A stretch of DNA of 64,000 bases from Anaeramoeba ignava (lineage: Eukaryota > Metamonada > Anaeramoebidae), in NCBI GenBank assembly GCA_028826165.1, contig JAPDFW010000062.1:124001-188000 (forward strand), written 5' to 3'. Below, in pieces: positions 49,001 through 62,600 of this stretch (positions are counted from its first letter, which is position 1; the number at the start of each line of letters is the position of its first letter). Below the pieces are notes generated by a model, which was given only the letters and a program-made list of their open reading frames with translations, had not been told where the DNA came from and did not search any database. The translations under genes were made by a program, and so were the position numbers.

Positions 49001-49878
49001 TTTCTTTTTCTTTTTTCATTTTTTTGGAATTTCTTCGTTTTTTATCTTCAATATCTTCAATTTTATTCATAATCATTTGATAAGTATCAATCCATCCATA
49101 TATTGCACTTCGTATATCTCTTGTAACATAAAATTTAAATTTATCAAATATCCATTTCTTTGGGAATTTCCCAAATTCTTTTTCTTCCTCAAATTCATTT
49201 TGATTTTGATTTTGATTTTGATTTTGATTTTGATTTTGATTTTGATTTTGATTTTGATTTTGATTTTGATTTTGATTTTGATTTTGATTTTGATTTTGAT
49301 TTTCATGTTCACTTTCATTCTCACTTTCATTTTCATCAGCAATCCCTCCAAAAAGATAATCTGTTTTATGAAATTTTGTTGCAAATCTTCGTCGATTTTC
49401 CTTTTTTTGTTCTAAAATGTAATCATTTGCTTTGATATTTTGATTTGGATCTTTTTCTATTGTTTTTTGATATTGAATTTCATGACATCGAGCCCAAATA
49501 TCTCCTAAGTAATCCCCTTCAGCTTTACTTTTTTGGAAAATCAATTCTCCTTCTGGTGTATAAAGAACAGAATATGATTTTTGGAAATGGATATAAGCTT
49601 TTGAAATTTCCCATTCTAAAATTTAAAAATTTAAAATTTAAAAATTAAAAATTTAAAAATTTTGAAAATTTGAAAATTATAATTAAAATTTACGCTCATT
49701 TCTTGTCATATTCCCAATAAATTGAACTTCTCGACTAAAAAATTCAATTCCATGGTTTGTTAATTTTTTATTTTTATCCAATTCTCTTTTCAAATCTTGG
49801 TTTATATCTTCTTCTTTTTCAATAAAATCATAAGTACGATTTTGATTTGAATTATTTTCATCATCTCTATTATTATTG

Positions 49879-49913
<35 letters not shown>

Positions 49914-52900
49914 GTAATCATCCTCACTAATATCAAAATGAGGCATTAATGTTGATGCAATTTGCCAAATTTTAAGATTAAAATCTTCAAGAGTGATTCC
50001 AAAATCAATTTCTTTGATATGCTTTCCAAATGAAGTTACAACAATATTTTTATTTTCATTTTTATTTTCATTTTCTTTTTTCTTTTCTTGAAAAATTTCG
50101 TTTCGATTCAACTTCTTTTTTTTAGAGCAAAGATGAATTGGTGGATCTGCAAAAAAATCCCATAATTCATAAATCCAGAGAATTGTATTCAAATCTGCTA
50201 TAAAAGATGTTGTAATTTCATTTTGTTTTTCGTTTTGTTTTTCATTTTGATTTTCAGTTTTCATTTTCATTTTCATTTTGATTTTCATTTTCATTTTCAC
50301 GAAAGCATTTCAAAACTGTCTTGATATTCAATCCATATGAACGAAATTGTGAATAAGTATCATAATCGAGATTGTTAAATTTTTGTAAATCAAGATCAAC
50401 ATTTCGATGATCAAAAGGATCATCACCCTCATTTTGTAATATCCAATTAAACCAAACATTTAATTGGAAACAGGGTGATTGAAAAGAAGCATTATTGCCT
50501 TGATAAGAAGGAATCTTTATAATACGCACAGCTTTGGAAACCCATTTTATTTTCCCAACATTGGAATTGATAATTGATGCATTTTGGAATTGTAATTGAA
50601 GACGAGAGAATTTTTTGTGTATTTTAACATGTTTCAACAAATCAACTTTCAAAAAATTACAATTAAAAATAAACTTCCCATGAAGCAGAAACCGAAATTT
50701 ATCCCACCAAGCCAATTTTGGACTTGGATCTTTGCTTTTGGGTGTTAGACGATCTCCTGCAAGTGAAATCTCCCTGAAAACAGGTTCAAAAACTGGAGTA
50801 TATGTGATTAATCCTTCTGAAGAATTAAGTTCAAGATTGTAAAAGTTTTTCATTGGAAGCATTGTGCGAGGTATTTTAATTTCTAATCCATCAAATGATA
50901 TTTTCTGATAAAATACATGCTTTTCGTTGATTGCTTCTTCTTCACAAGTAATAAATATCCCTTTTAATATGACTTTTGCTAATGTTATTGGACAAAATGG
51001 GAAATCTCGAACTCGGGTTGAAACTTCTTCTGCTTGACAATATATACTGATCCCATAAATATCACTATATTCTATTTTTTGAGACTCTCCATTTTGCTTA
51101 TAATAATCCAGCAAGGAAATCTGTTTCTTAAGATTGTCATATCCTGTTAATTCCTTCCCGTTTTGCATGATAAGATCCATATTATTCATACAAAGTCTGA
51201 AAAGTATTGCTTGGTTTTGTAAAAGATTTTTGAATTTCGATGTGCGTTTGCAATAAATTTCTGCATTCTTTTTCTCAAGAAGTTTGAACGCTTGAATTTT
51301 CTTTTCCCCAGAAACACCAAGTGCCTCAAGTTTTTGGGAAAGGATTTCATATCTATGTTTTTGTAATTTATATTCGTCTTGGAAAATATTGAAACTATTA
51401 GTCAAAAATATTTCAAAAATATCATCATCAAAATCAAAATTGAAATTGTCAGCTCGAATCCTCACGGGTATTTCTAAAGCATTCATCAATGACTTATCCT
51501 TTCTTTTATATTTTAAAAGCTCTCTCTGTCTTATTTTCACAGCTTTATATGTAACTTTAATATCGTCAAGTGCCTTCCCAAAATCAAATTCATAAGGCAA
51601 CACAAACATAAATTGCTCGAAATTTAGCACTAATCCTTTTTCATCTGTTTTCTCCAATTCTTGTGGTTTTGCTCCATTAGTATATTCATATCGAAGAGGA
51701 TATGATCCTTTGCTTCGATTGATTCCAAAATTCGCTTCAATAAAAGGTTTTGCATAATTTTCTTCAAGATAATTGCTAGTCAATTCAAATGCTCCTTTTG
51801 AGAATTGCATGATATTATTCCCATTAATAAGAAGCTCTGCTTGGTTAATTGTAAATATAAGTTCGTTTGTGAGAGCTTTAGTTTCATGGAGAATAATTGA
51901 AACAAAGACTTGATTATTACAATTAAAGTTGATAACAGATGCTGGAATTGATAATGTAATTGATTTGCGCAATTTTTTTTCTTCATTTTCTTTTTTTGCT
52001 TCATTTCCAATTAATTGCTTCAAAGAATCGCTCGCATGAATATAATAATTAATAATTGCAATTTGTGCATTTGCGAGCCATTCAATATAGCAATTACTTG
52101 AATATATATTATAAGAAGAGTCTGCTTCTTCAATTAATAAATTTTCAAAAGAAAGAAGTGTTGTATATTTCTTCGAAGCTCCTTCTGTTTGATAATAATG
52201 AAGACCAATATATTTGGTATTAATTTTGACAATATTTGTTGATGTGGAAAATGCAAAAGATAATTGGTTTGATTGTAAATAAATCCCATCTTTTTTTTCG
52301 GGAAATTGATTTTCCATATAAGATATTTTAATAAGTGTAATATCCACAGATAAATTGATTATTCTTGCTCTTTTCTTTGAAACTTGATTTTGTTCTGTTT
52401 TCTCTTTTTTCATCATCTTCATTTTTGCTTTTAATTGTAATATTGTTGATAATAAATCATCACTAAACCCAACTGTGAAAGATTGAGAACGGATTTGGAT
52501 ATTTAGATGATCTTTCTTATTATCGTTATCGTTATCGTTTTGTTCTTTTGTTGTACTTTTTGAAAGCGGAAAAGTTATGTTCATTTTCGTTTTCAGTAAA
52601 TTGAATAGTTTGATCTTTTTTTGGTTTATTAAAAATACTTCAAATTGATCCAAATCAACTTTCATATTCATTGAATAGGATTCTTCCTTTTCAACATTTG
52701 CGTTTCTCATCAATTTTACTCGTAGATTTTCTTGAATTGGTTTTGATATATTAAATCCAAGTTGTATGCTTAACTTTGTGAGTAGAAAATTTGCAATTTT
52801 TTCAGAATTGATCGAGAATGCTGTATTGATTTTTTGAAATGATATTGAAACTGTAATTACAGAAAGATATGAATATAGTTTTGAATTATTGTTTGTTTTT

Positions 52901-54481
52901 TCTACTTGATTTGAAGAAGTCTTTTTCTTAAGAGGGATATTTTTTATAAAATTTTGAATTGATTCCAGACATTCATTATCAAGATCTAAATTGATGTTTT
53001 GGAAATTTAAACCAATTTGAAAACTTTTATTTTGTAAATTTTGCAAATGGGCTTCTTGTTCGATCAATTCCAAATTATTTTGGAGATCTTCTTTCTTATT
53101 GATTATCGATAAAGGAATCCTCATGTTTTCAAACTCAAAAAAAGTAAACTTTGGTTGAAGATTATTGATATTAAATGAGGTTGAATCTTGGGTATTAAAT
53201 GAGAAAGTAGCCTTTTTGATATTAAATGAATCAGGATCTTCATTTGTTGGATTTTTAATTATAATTTGATCCAATTTTGAAGAAATGGTTTGTATTTGAG
53301 AATCGTTTATTTTCTCAAAAAAAACTAAAGAAATATCGTTAATATTCATTTTAAATTTTGACGATAACAAACTTTCTATTTTTTCAACAAATTCTTTTTG
53401 AATAAATTGCTTATCTACATCCTTTTCTTTTTGGATATCAGTTTCCTTCTTGCTTTTATTTTCTCCAAGAAATTCAGAAATGCTTTGAAGTTGGTCGAGA
53501 TTAAATATTCCCATAATTGATTTTAAATTAAATTCTAAATCACGTGGTTTAGGTAAGAGAGTATCTTTGGAAAGCAAAATGACAAAATTAAAATCAAATT
53601 CTTCAAGATTAAGAATGAAATCCTGTTCTGGATCATTTTTGAGCAAAATTTGTTTAATTTTTGATTGCGAAAATGTTTGGTCATGAAGAATAGATTTGAA
53701 ATTTTGAAACAAAAATTTAAATTCAAAGATGAAATTCTTATTTGAAGTGCCAAAATATTGAGTTTTAAGAGATATTTTTTTTTGCGAAATGGTAATAAAT
53801 TTTCCATTTTCATTTTGAATTTGATTTTGATTTTGATTTTGAATTTGATTTTGATTTTGATTTTGATATTGATTTTGAATTTGAATTTGATTTTGATTTT
53901 GATTTTGATTTTGATTTTGAATTTGAATGAATAAATCATTAATTTGAAATTCTGCATAATTTAATAAATAAAAAACAGTTCGATATAAAAATTTGTTATA
54001 TTTTTTCTTTCCTGAAAAATATTCCTTTTTTATATCATTTTCTTTTTTTTCTTTAATTTCTTTAATTTCTTTAATTTCTTGTTTTTCTAAAATGGGTTCT
54101 TTTTGAATTTTTGATTCACAAGGATTAATAATTATTGAAATTCCAATTATTGTGAAATTTAATTTTCTTGAAGATTTTCTTAATAAAGTAAAAGGATTAA
54201 AAGCTAATTTTTTTATTTTAATAATAAATTGCTTTTTATTTTTATTTTTATTTTTAATTTTTAAATTTTATTAATAAAAAAAATTTTTTTTTTATATTAT
54301 TTACTAAATTTGATTTTTGAATTATAAGAGTAATATTTCTGAAAGCAAAAATTGATAATAAATCAAGAGAGAAATATGAATTTAATTTTTTTCTAATAAA
54401 TTTACGAAGAAATAAATTAATTATAATTCTTAAAATTAGAAAAAGAATAAAAAATTTCAAAAGAAAACGTAAAATATTCAT
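46083..54481 (-). CDS. BLTP2: Bridge-like lipid transfer protein, BLTP2/Hobbit/FMP27/SABRE family
   Basis: Coding-strand order: exon 1 54481-54305, exon 2 54231-49694, exon 3 49615-46083; about 2,748 residues. Exon 1 is one membrane-anchor helix (LRFLLKFFILFLILRIII). Exon 2 carries long beta-rich repeats and the family signature PKLAWWDKFRFLLHGKF. Exon 3 has the FMP27-type SAPVGGIQIYDHFEVNIHP and, near the end, RNIIFNYIKVTSIEL and WTWNNFLRQFAFDL, all characteristic of the family. Members form a hydrophobic groove carrying lipids from ER to plasma membrane. Polyglutamine-asparagine and EK tracts are inserted at 53930-53815, 49320-49200 and about 49015-48960. One extra base in an E/N repeat near 50263 breaks the frame; the phase at the next intron fits only if it is ignored, so it is likely an error or a very recent lesion. 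Confidence 0.85.
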
Positions 54482-54581
54482 TTAAAATTGAAATGAAAAG
54501 AAAAAAAATGAAAAAAATAAAATTCCACTTTTAAAAAATCATTTTTTTTTCCTTTTTTTTTTTTTTTACAAAACATTTAAA
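54482..54581. promoter_or_regulatory. 100-bp divergent promoter (lipid-transfer gene and UBX gene)
   Basis: Only 100 bp separate the two start codons. Each direction has a TCATTTTTTTT-type T-run (plus strand about 54539; minus strand about 54507). Shared regulation is inferred. Confidence 0.5.
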
Positions 54582-57500
54582 ATGTCTTTTATTGATTTTA
54601 TTATTCATGTTAATAAATCAATTACTTATGTTTCAGTAAAAGAAACTTATTCTATTGAAGAATTTAAACAAGAATTATCACTTTATATAGGAATTGAACC
54701 AAAAAAACAATTTATAAAAGGTTTAAAAAATGAAAATGAAAAGGTTTTTAAAATTTAAAAACAAAAACAAAAACAAAAACAAAAAATATTTTTTTTTCCT
54801 TTTTTTCCTTTTTTTTTTTTTAATAAAATTAATAAAAATAAAAATAATAATAATAATAGGAAATTCTCAAAAATATGAATTTAAATCAACCTCATCATAT
54901 TACAATAAAATCTCAAAATGATTTCAATTTAAAAAATTCAAAAAATTTAAAAAAAAAAGATTTGGATGAGATTAATTATCATTATTCTTATAGTGGAAAT
55001 TCATCTCCAATTTCACAAAATTTCAAAAAAAATAGTTTTGAAAATACAGAAGGAACAACAAATACAAATCAAGTAAGGAAAAGAAAAAGAAAAATTATTT
55101 AAAAAAAAAAATTAATAAAAATTAATAATTTAAAAGCCACATTCACAAAGCAGGTTTGAAACAAAAATGCGTTTAGCTCAAAAAAATATACGTTCATATT
55201 CAACATCTAATTCTAATTCTAATTCTAATTCTAATTCTAATTCAAAATCAAAATCAACATCAAAATCTAAATCTAAATCAACATCAAAATCAAAATCTAC
55301 ATCTAAATCATATAAATCATCTAAATCAACATCTAAATCAACATCTAAATCAACATCTAAATCAACATCTAAATCATCTAAATCAACATCTAAATCAACA
55401 TCTAAATCAAAATCAAAATCAACATCTAAATCAACATCAAAATCAACATCAAAATCAACATCAAATTCAAATTCAAAAAAAAAAGAAAAACCAAATTCAG
55501 ATAGAAATTTTGATTTCAATTCCGATTCTGAAATTGATTCTGAAACAGAAACTGATTCTGATTCTGATTCTGATTCTGATTCTGATTCTAATTCTAATCA
55601 TAATTCTAATTATAATTCTAATTATAATTATAATTCTAATTCTAATTCTAATTCTAATTCTAATTCTAATTCTAATTCTAATTCTAATTCTAATTCTAAT
55701 TCTAATTCTAATTATAATCATAATTCTAATTCTAATTCTAATTATAATCATAATTCTAATTATAATCATAACCAAAATCAATTTCAAAATCAATTTCAAA
55801 ATCAATTTCAAATTCAAAATCTAAATCAATTCCAAATTCAAAACTTAAATGAAAATAAATATAATTCTGATAAAAATGCAAATCAAATACAAATTCAAAA
55901 TATAAATCGAAAATCTGAATCTGAAACAATTTCTGAAAGTGATTCTCCTAGTTATTCTCAAACAAATATAAATATAAATCAAATTCAAAATCAAAAATCA
56001 TCCAAATCTAAATCTAAATCTAAATCTAAATCTAGATCTAATTCAAAATCAAAATCAAAATCAAAATCAACTTCAAATTCAATATCAATTTCAAAATCTA
56101 AATCAAAATCAAAATCAAATTCAATATCAACTTCAATATCAACTTCAAAATCTAAATCTAAATCTAAATCAAAATCAAATTCAATATCAACTTCAATATC
56201 AACTTCAAAATCTAAATCTAAATCAAATTCAATATCAACTTCAAAATCTAAATCAAAATCTAAATCTAAATCTAAATCTAAATCTAAATCAAATTCAATA
56301 TCAACTTCAAAATCTAAATCAAAATCTAAATCAAAATCTAAATCAAAATCTAAATCAAAATCTAAATCAAAATCTAAATCAAAATCTAAATCAAAATCAA
56401 AATCTGAATCTAAAACAGTTTCTGAAAGTGATTCTGAAAGAAATACAAACCAAAAACAACCAATAAATCTCACACTTAATGGAATTAATGTTTTAAAAAA
56501 ATTATCTGTTAATTCCCTCAAATCTTTTAATGGAAAAAATTTTAATTTTAATGATTGGGATCTTTTTCAAAAAAGTAAACCAAAAGGTTTCGAACTAAAC
56601 TTCAACAAATCTTTAAATTTATCTAAACAAACTGATAATCTAAATCAAGAAATAAAATTCCCTTATGGAAAAAAAGATGAAAGTTCAGAAACAGATCCAT
56701 TTATCTCAGAAAATACGTCAAATAGTGATGAAAATGATCAAAGTATTTTTTCAAATGAAAATGATAAAAAAAATCAAATTTCACAAAGTTTTTCTTCTGA
56801 TGAACAAGAAAAATCGCAAATTGATAAAATGGATAATTTACAAAAAAATATTCATTCAAATTCTAATCAAGATGAAATTACTGATCCATATGATTTTATG
56901 CTTAATTTTTCAAAAGTAATTTCAAAAAAATTTGGATAAACTATTTTAAAATTTAAATTATTAATATTTCTATTATATTATATTATTATATTATTTTAAA
57001 GAATAATATTAATTCTGTTCATCCAAACTCAATTTTAATTCAAAAATTCCCAAAAATTTTTGGGAAAAAATATCAAAGAGTTTCAAACAAAGAAATTTTA
57101 AGAATAGCTTTGAAAAAAAATAAATCAGTAATATTTATTATTGGAGATTTGCAAACGAAAGAGAATATAAGAATGATTAAAAAATTTTTCTTGAATCCAG
57201 AAATTGGAAAAATAATTAGAACACATTTTTTAGTTTGGGCTTGTGATGTTCAATATGAGGAAAATATTGAGGCTTTATATTTAGCATTTCGAATAAAAGA
57301 ATTTCCTTTTTTAATGTTTCATGACAAGAAAAAAATCCAAACTCTTGAAGGTTTTAAATTAATTTTTATAATTTTAATTCAAAATTTAAATTTTAATTTT
57401 TATAAATGAATTTTAAAAGGTGAAGGAATTACAGAAGAACAATTTAAAATAAAACTTAAAAGATTTATTCCTGATAAAAAATTAAAACAATTCCAAGGAT

Positions 57501-57934
57501 TGCTTGTTCTTCCAAAAAATGATGATTCAAATTCAAGAATTAAATATGAAAAAAATTTGGAATATGAAAAATCAATAAGATCAGATCAAGCAAAAAAAGA
57601 ATTAATAAAAAAGCAAAAAAAACTCAAAAAATCAATAAATAAAGATTCAAAATGTTATCCAAATGAACCTTTAGTAAATGATCCTGATCAAATTAGTATC
57701 AGATTTTCTTGTGAAGGAAGAACTTATGATAGAAGATTTTATAAAAATGATCTTTTGGATTCTTTATTTCTTCATCTTATTACTTTGAATCAAAATTATA
57801 AAGAAATTGAATTAATTGATATTGCTTCAAAACAAATTTTCTCTTATGATAATTGGGAAAATAGAAATAAACAAATAAATGAAGTTGGAATTAAACAAAA
57901 CTCAAGATTTATTGTTAGAACAAAAGAAGATTAA
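54582..57934 (+). CDS. UBL-UAS-UBX domain protein (FAF1-like p97 cofactor) with large disordered insert
   Basis: Exons 54582-54743, 54860-55072, 55137-56915, 57002-57350 and 57420-57934; 1,005 residues. Residues about 1-72 form a ubiquitin-like fold (IIHVNKSITYVSV, SIEEFKQELSLYIGI, HHITIKS). About 130-720 is low-complexity S/N/K/T with an N-rich core. About 750-850 is a UAS thioredoxin-like domain (ILRIALKKNKSVIFIIGD, KEFPFLMFHD). Then a charged helix with YEKSIRSDQAKKE, the hallmark helix before UBX, and about 915-1005 the UBX domain (ISIRFSCEGRTYDRRF to NSRFIVRTKED). The S3/S4 loop FPR motif for p97 binding is not seen (IFSYDNWE instead). Predicted ubiquitin-dependent segregase cofactor. 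The exon 3 acceptor (after TTAAAAG at 55136) was chosen because it alone keeps the frame. Confidence 0.82.
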
Positions 57935-58092
57935 AATTCTTTTTTAAAATTCTTTTTCAAAATTCTTTTTCTCTTTTCAATTAAAATTTTTAATAAAAAA
58001 AGAAAATTAAAAAAAAAAAAATTTTTTTTTATTATTTAAAAATCATTTTTTTTCTTATTCTTTATTTCAAATTAATTAATTTACTTTTTAAA

Positions 58093-59452
58093 ATGACTAA
58101 ATTTATAGGAGGAATTGATGGGTTAAAAATTTATTAAATTAATAAAAAAAGAAAAAGATTTGATAAATTAAAAAATTAATTAATTAATTAATTAAAAATT
58201 AAAAAATATTTTTTCTTCTTCTTTCTTCTTTCTTCTTCTTTTTATTTTTCAATTTTCAATTTTCAATAAAATTATTCAGAGGAGCAACAAACTCAACAAT
58301 GGTTATTATGAAAAGTCCAGATGGAGAAATTATTGCTAGAGTAACTGGTGGTCCAACAAATCAATTTTTAGATTTTGAAGGAACAGTTTCAACAATAATT
58401 GAAATGACAAAAAAAGCAAAAGAACAAGCAAATATTCCTTCAGATCAACTTTTAGATTCCTTAGGTTTATCTTTAAGTGGACTTGAAAGTGAAAAAGAAC
58501 AAAATAGAATGAAGAACGAACTTTCGAAATACGGTTTAAGTTCAAATTTTTATTTATGCAATGATTCTTTTGGTTCACTTGCAACAGCTTTTCAACCAAA
58601 TACAGAACGAATTGTGGTTATTTCGGGAACTGGCTCGGTTTGCAGAATGATTGACAGTTCTGGTAAAGTTTATAGAGTTGGTGGTTGGGGTCATGTTCTT
58701 GGTGATGAAGGAAGTTGTAAACAAATAAACAATTATTTAAAAGAAAAAAAAAATTTTTTTTTTCACCTTTTGATCAAATTTTTTTCACCTTTTTGATCCA
58801 AAAAAAATTTTTTTCTTTTTCTTTTTTATTTTTAATAGCTTATTATGTTGCTATGAAAGCTGTTAAATCTGTTATTCGTTTTTTGGAAAAAAATGTTAAA
58901 GAGAAATATTTCGAATACGATCATAGTGTTTTAATTAGAATTGTATTTGAATATTTTCAAATTCATGATATTAATGAATTATTAGATATTTTTTATCGAC
59001 GTTTTTCAAAAAACTATGTTGCTGGATTAACAAAATATCTTTCACAAGGTTTTTAGAAAACAAAAAAAAAATATTTATTTTAATAATTTTATTTTTTATA
59101 TTTTTAAATAGAACTCAAAAATCAAGATCCATTATGTTCATTAATTTTTAAAAAAGCAGCAAAACAACTTGCAAGAATGATTTTAGCAGTTTTAAAGCAA
59201 AGAGGAAATGATTTGGAAAAAACACAAACACAAATTCAAATTCTTTGTTGTGGATCAATGTGGAATAATTTTACCGATTTCCAAAATGATTTTCTAAAAA
59301 ATATCCGAAAAGGAATAAAAACAAAAATTAAATTTGTACAACTTACAGATACAAGTGCTATTGGTTCATGTTTATTAGCAGCTCATGAAAAAGAATATCC
59401 TTTAAATTTCAATCATTCTTCAGCAATTAGAATTTTATATGAAGAAAAATAA
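58093..59452 (+). CDS. NAGK: N-acetyl-D-glucosamine kinase
   Basis: Exons 58093-58121, 58280-58716, 58839-59048 and 59112-59452; 338 residues, close to the 344 of the animal enzyme. The first intron splits the phosphate-binding motif GGIDGGATNST. Further on: CNDSFGSLATAF with the catalytic Asp, the ATP-binding ISGTGSVCRMI, the GGWGHVLGDEGSSYYVA motif and ILCCGSMWNN. It phosphorylates GlcNAc to GlcNAc-6-phosphate in amino-sugar salvage, for example from chitin or bacterial cell walls; BadF/BadG/NAGK ATPase superfamily, cytosolic. All splice phases agree. Confidence 0.92.
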
Positions 59453-59632
59453 CTTCTTTTTTTTCTTTTTCTTTTTTTCCTTTCATTTTCTTTCATTTTT
59501 TTTAATAAAATTTTGTTTTTTTTTTTTCATTTTTTTCATTTTTTTTTTAATTCAAATTTTATTATTTTTTTGCTTTTTTTTTTGTCAATTAAACAAACAA
59601 AAAAAAAAATTTTTTTATAATATTAAATAAGA

Positions 59633-62600
59633 ATGAATAAAAACAATAAAACAAAAACACAAGAAAAAAACCAACAACAAAATCAACCAAAAAAACAAGA
59701 AAAACCAAAATTTGCCAAAAAATTTGAAACAAAAGGTAATTTTTAAAAACTATTCCAAAAAAGAAGAAAAATATGATTATAATTTTAATTTTAATTTCAA
59801 TTTTAATTTATAATAAAGATAAAAAAGAATATTATGGACCAGATATTGATTTATCAACTCCAATAAAAAATCAGAAAAAGGAAAATATTCAAATTCCTTT
59901 CTTTTTAAATATTGATGGAGAATTTTTAGATATTTATTTACAAAAAGTTGGAGATTTGAAAAACATTCAAAACAAAATTAAACAAAAATATTCACAAGAA
60001 ATTCAAAAAGAAAAAGAAAAAGAAATGAAAAAAAAAATTAAAAAAAAGCAAAATATTTTATTAAAAAACATTCCTCAAAATTATCAAAATTTACCGCCTT
60101 TTCCTTTAATTGATAATTATAAAAATTACAGTGATTATGAACAAGCTGTTCTTGATTGGAAAGCAAATGTTGAAAAAATAGTTGGTTTTGCAAAATTACC
60201 TCATATGATGGGAAGAGTTTATCCTCGACCATTTTTAAATCAAGACAAAGTAAAAAATTAAAATTCATTTATAAAATCAAAATTAAAATTAAAATCAAAA
60301 TTAAAATTAATTTATAAAATTAAAATTCATTTATAAAATTAATTTATAAAATTAAAATTAAAATTAAAATTAAAATTAAAATTAAAATTAAAATTAAAAT
60401 TAAAATTAAAATTAAAATTAAAATTAAAATTAATATTAAAATTCATTTACAAAATTAAAACTAAAATTAAAATTAAAATTAAAATTAAAATTAATATTAA
60501 AATTCAAATTAAAATTAATATTAAAATTCAAATTAAAATTCAAATTAAAATTAAAATTAAAATTAAAATTTAAATTAAAATTCATTTATAAAATTAAAAT
60601 TCATTTATAAAATTAAAAATTAAAATTAAAACTAAAATTAAAATTAAAATTCATTTTATAAAATTAATTTATAAAATTGAAATTTAAATTAAAATTAAAA
60701 TTAAAATTAAAATTCAAATTAATTTATATAAAATTAAAATTAAAATTAAAATTAAAATTAAAATTAAAATTAAAATTAAAATTCATTTATAAAATTAAAA
60801 TTAAAATTAAAATTAAAATTCAAATTAAAATTAAAATTAAATTCATTTATAAAATTAAAATTAATATTAAAATTCATTACAAAATTAAAATTAATTTTAA
60901 AATTAAAATTAAAATTAAAATTAAAATAAAATTAAAATTAAAATTCATTTATAAAATTAAAATTAAAATTCATATTAAAATTCATTTATAAAATTAAAAT
61001 TAAAATTAAAATTAAAATTAAAATTAAAATTAAAATTAAAAATAAAATTAAAATTAAAATTCAAATTAAAATTAAAATTAAAATTAAAATTAAAAATTAA
61101 AATTAAAATTAAAAATAAAATTAAAATTAAAATTCATTTATAAAATTAAAATTAAAATTAATATCAAAATTAAAAATTAAAATTAATATCAAAATTAAAA
61201 TTCATTTATAAAATTAAAATTAAAATTAAAATTAAAATTAAAATTAAAATTAAAAATCAAAATTAAAATTAAAATTAAAATTAAAATTCATTTATAAAAT
61301 TAAAAAATTTATAAAATTAAAATTAAAATTAAAATTAAAATTAAAATTAAAATCAAAATTAAAATTAAAATTAAAATTAAAATTAAAATCAAAATTAATT
61401 TATAAAATTAATATCAAAATTAAAATTAATATTAAAATTAAAATTAAAATTAAAATTAAAATTCATTTATAAAATTAAAATTAAAATCAAAATTAAAATT
61501 AAAATTAAAATTAAAATTAAAATTAAAATTAATATTAAAATTAAAATTAAAATTCATTTTAATATTAATATTAATATAAAAAATTAATATTAAAAAGACT
61601 GAAATTGAAGACCAAGAAAGATCATCAGGAACTGACTCTGGTAGAACATCAAGTGATATTAGAAGAACATCTAGTGGTCATAAAAATCCTATCCCAAAAA
61701 TAGGAAATTTATCACATATATCCCAATTTACAAAATCTCAAAAAGAAATTGAAGATATTAAAATTGTAAAAAAAAAAAAATAAAAACAAAAAAGATTTTT
61801 AATTTAAAAAATTAATTTGAAATAATTTAGGATGAAAATGAAAAAGAAAAAGGTCCTCCAAAATTTTATCCAGAAACAGAATTAGTTATGAAAGAAAATG
61901 AAAGTTGGAAAAACCAATTAATTATTCCTCCACCTGAAGTTGATTACTTTAATACTTTTGAAGGTTATTTTTATTTTTATTTATTTATTTTTATTTATTT
62001 ATCATTTTCATTTATATAATTTTAGAATACGAACAAGCAAATATTAATTGGGCAAAACTCGTTTTAAATCAAAATAAACTTATTCCTCTTCATCCAAAAC
62101 AATTTCATGATTTATATAGTATTAAAACTGTTGTTGAAATTGAAGAAATTCAGAAAAAAAAAAAAGAAAAAGAAAATGCAATTTTGTTTCGAGTAATTTT
62201 TCAAAATCAAACAGACAAAAAATATTCTTAATTATATATAATTTTTTTTCCACTGTAATTCAGGAAAGAACAAAAACAAAAAGAACAAAGCAAATTAATA
62301 CTCGAAATGACTTCAATGATTGGAAAGAAAAAATCGATATGATAAATAATTATTATTCAAATAATTATGGAAAATTTGCAATTGAAAATGTGAGGTTTAT
62401 TTTGACAGGGAAAAATTTAAGACAAAGAAACGAGGAAGAGTATTTAAAAGAAAAGGAAAGAAAAAGACTAGAATTTGAAAAGGAGATGAAAAGAATTGAA
62501 AACGAAAAGAAGCAAATCAAAGACAATGAAGAAACAGAAATGCTTATGAAACACAGTAATACAGAAAATGTACATAAGAATTTATCCAAACTGACACAAA

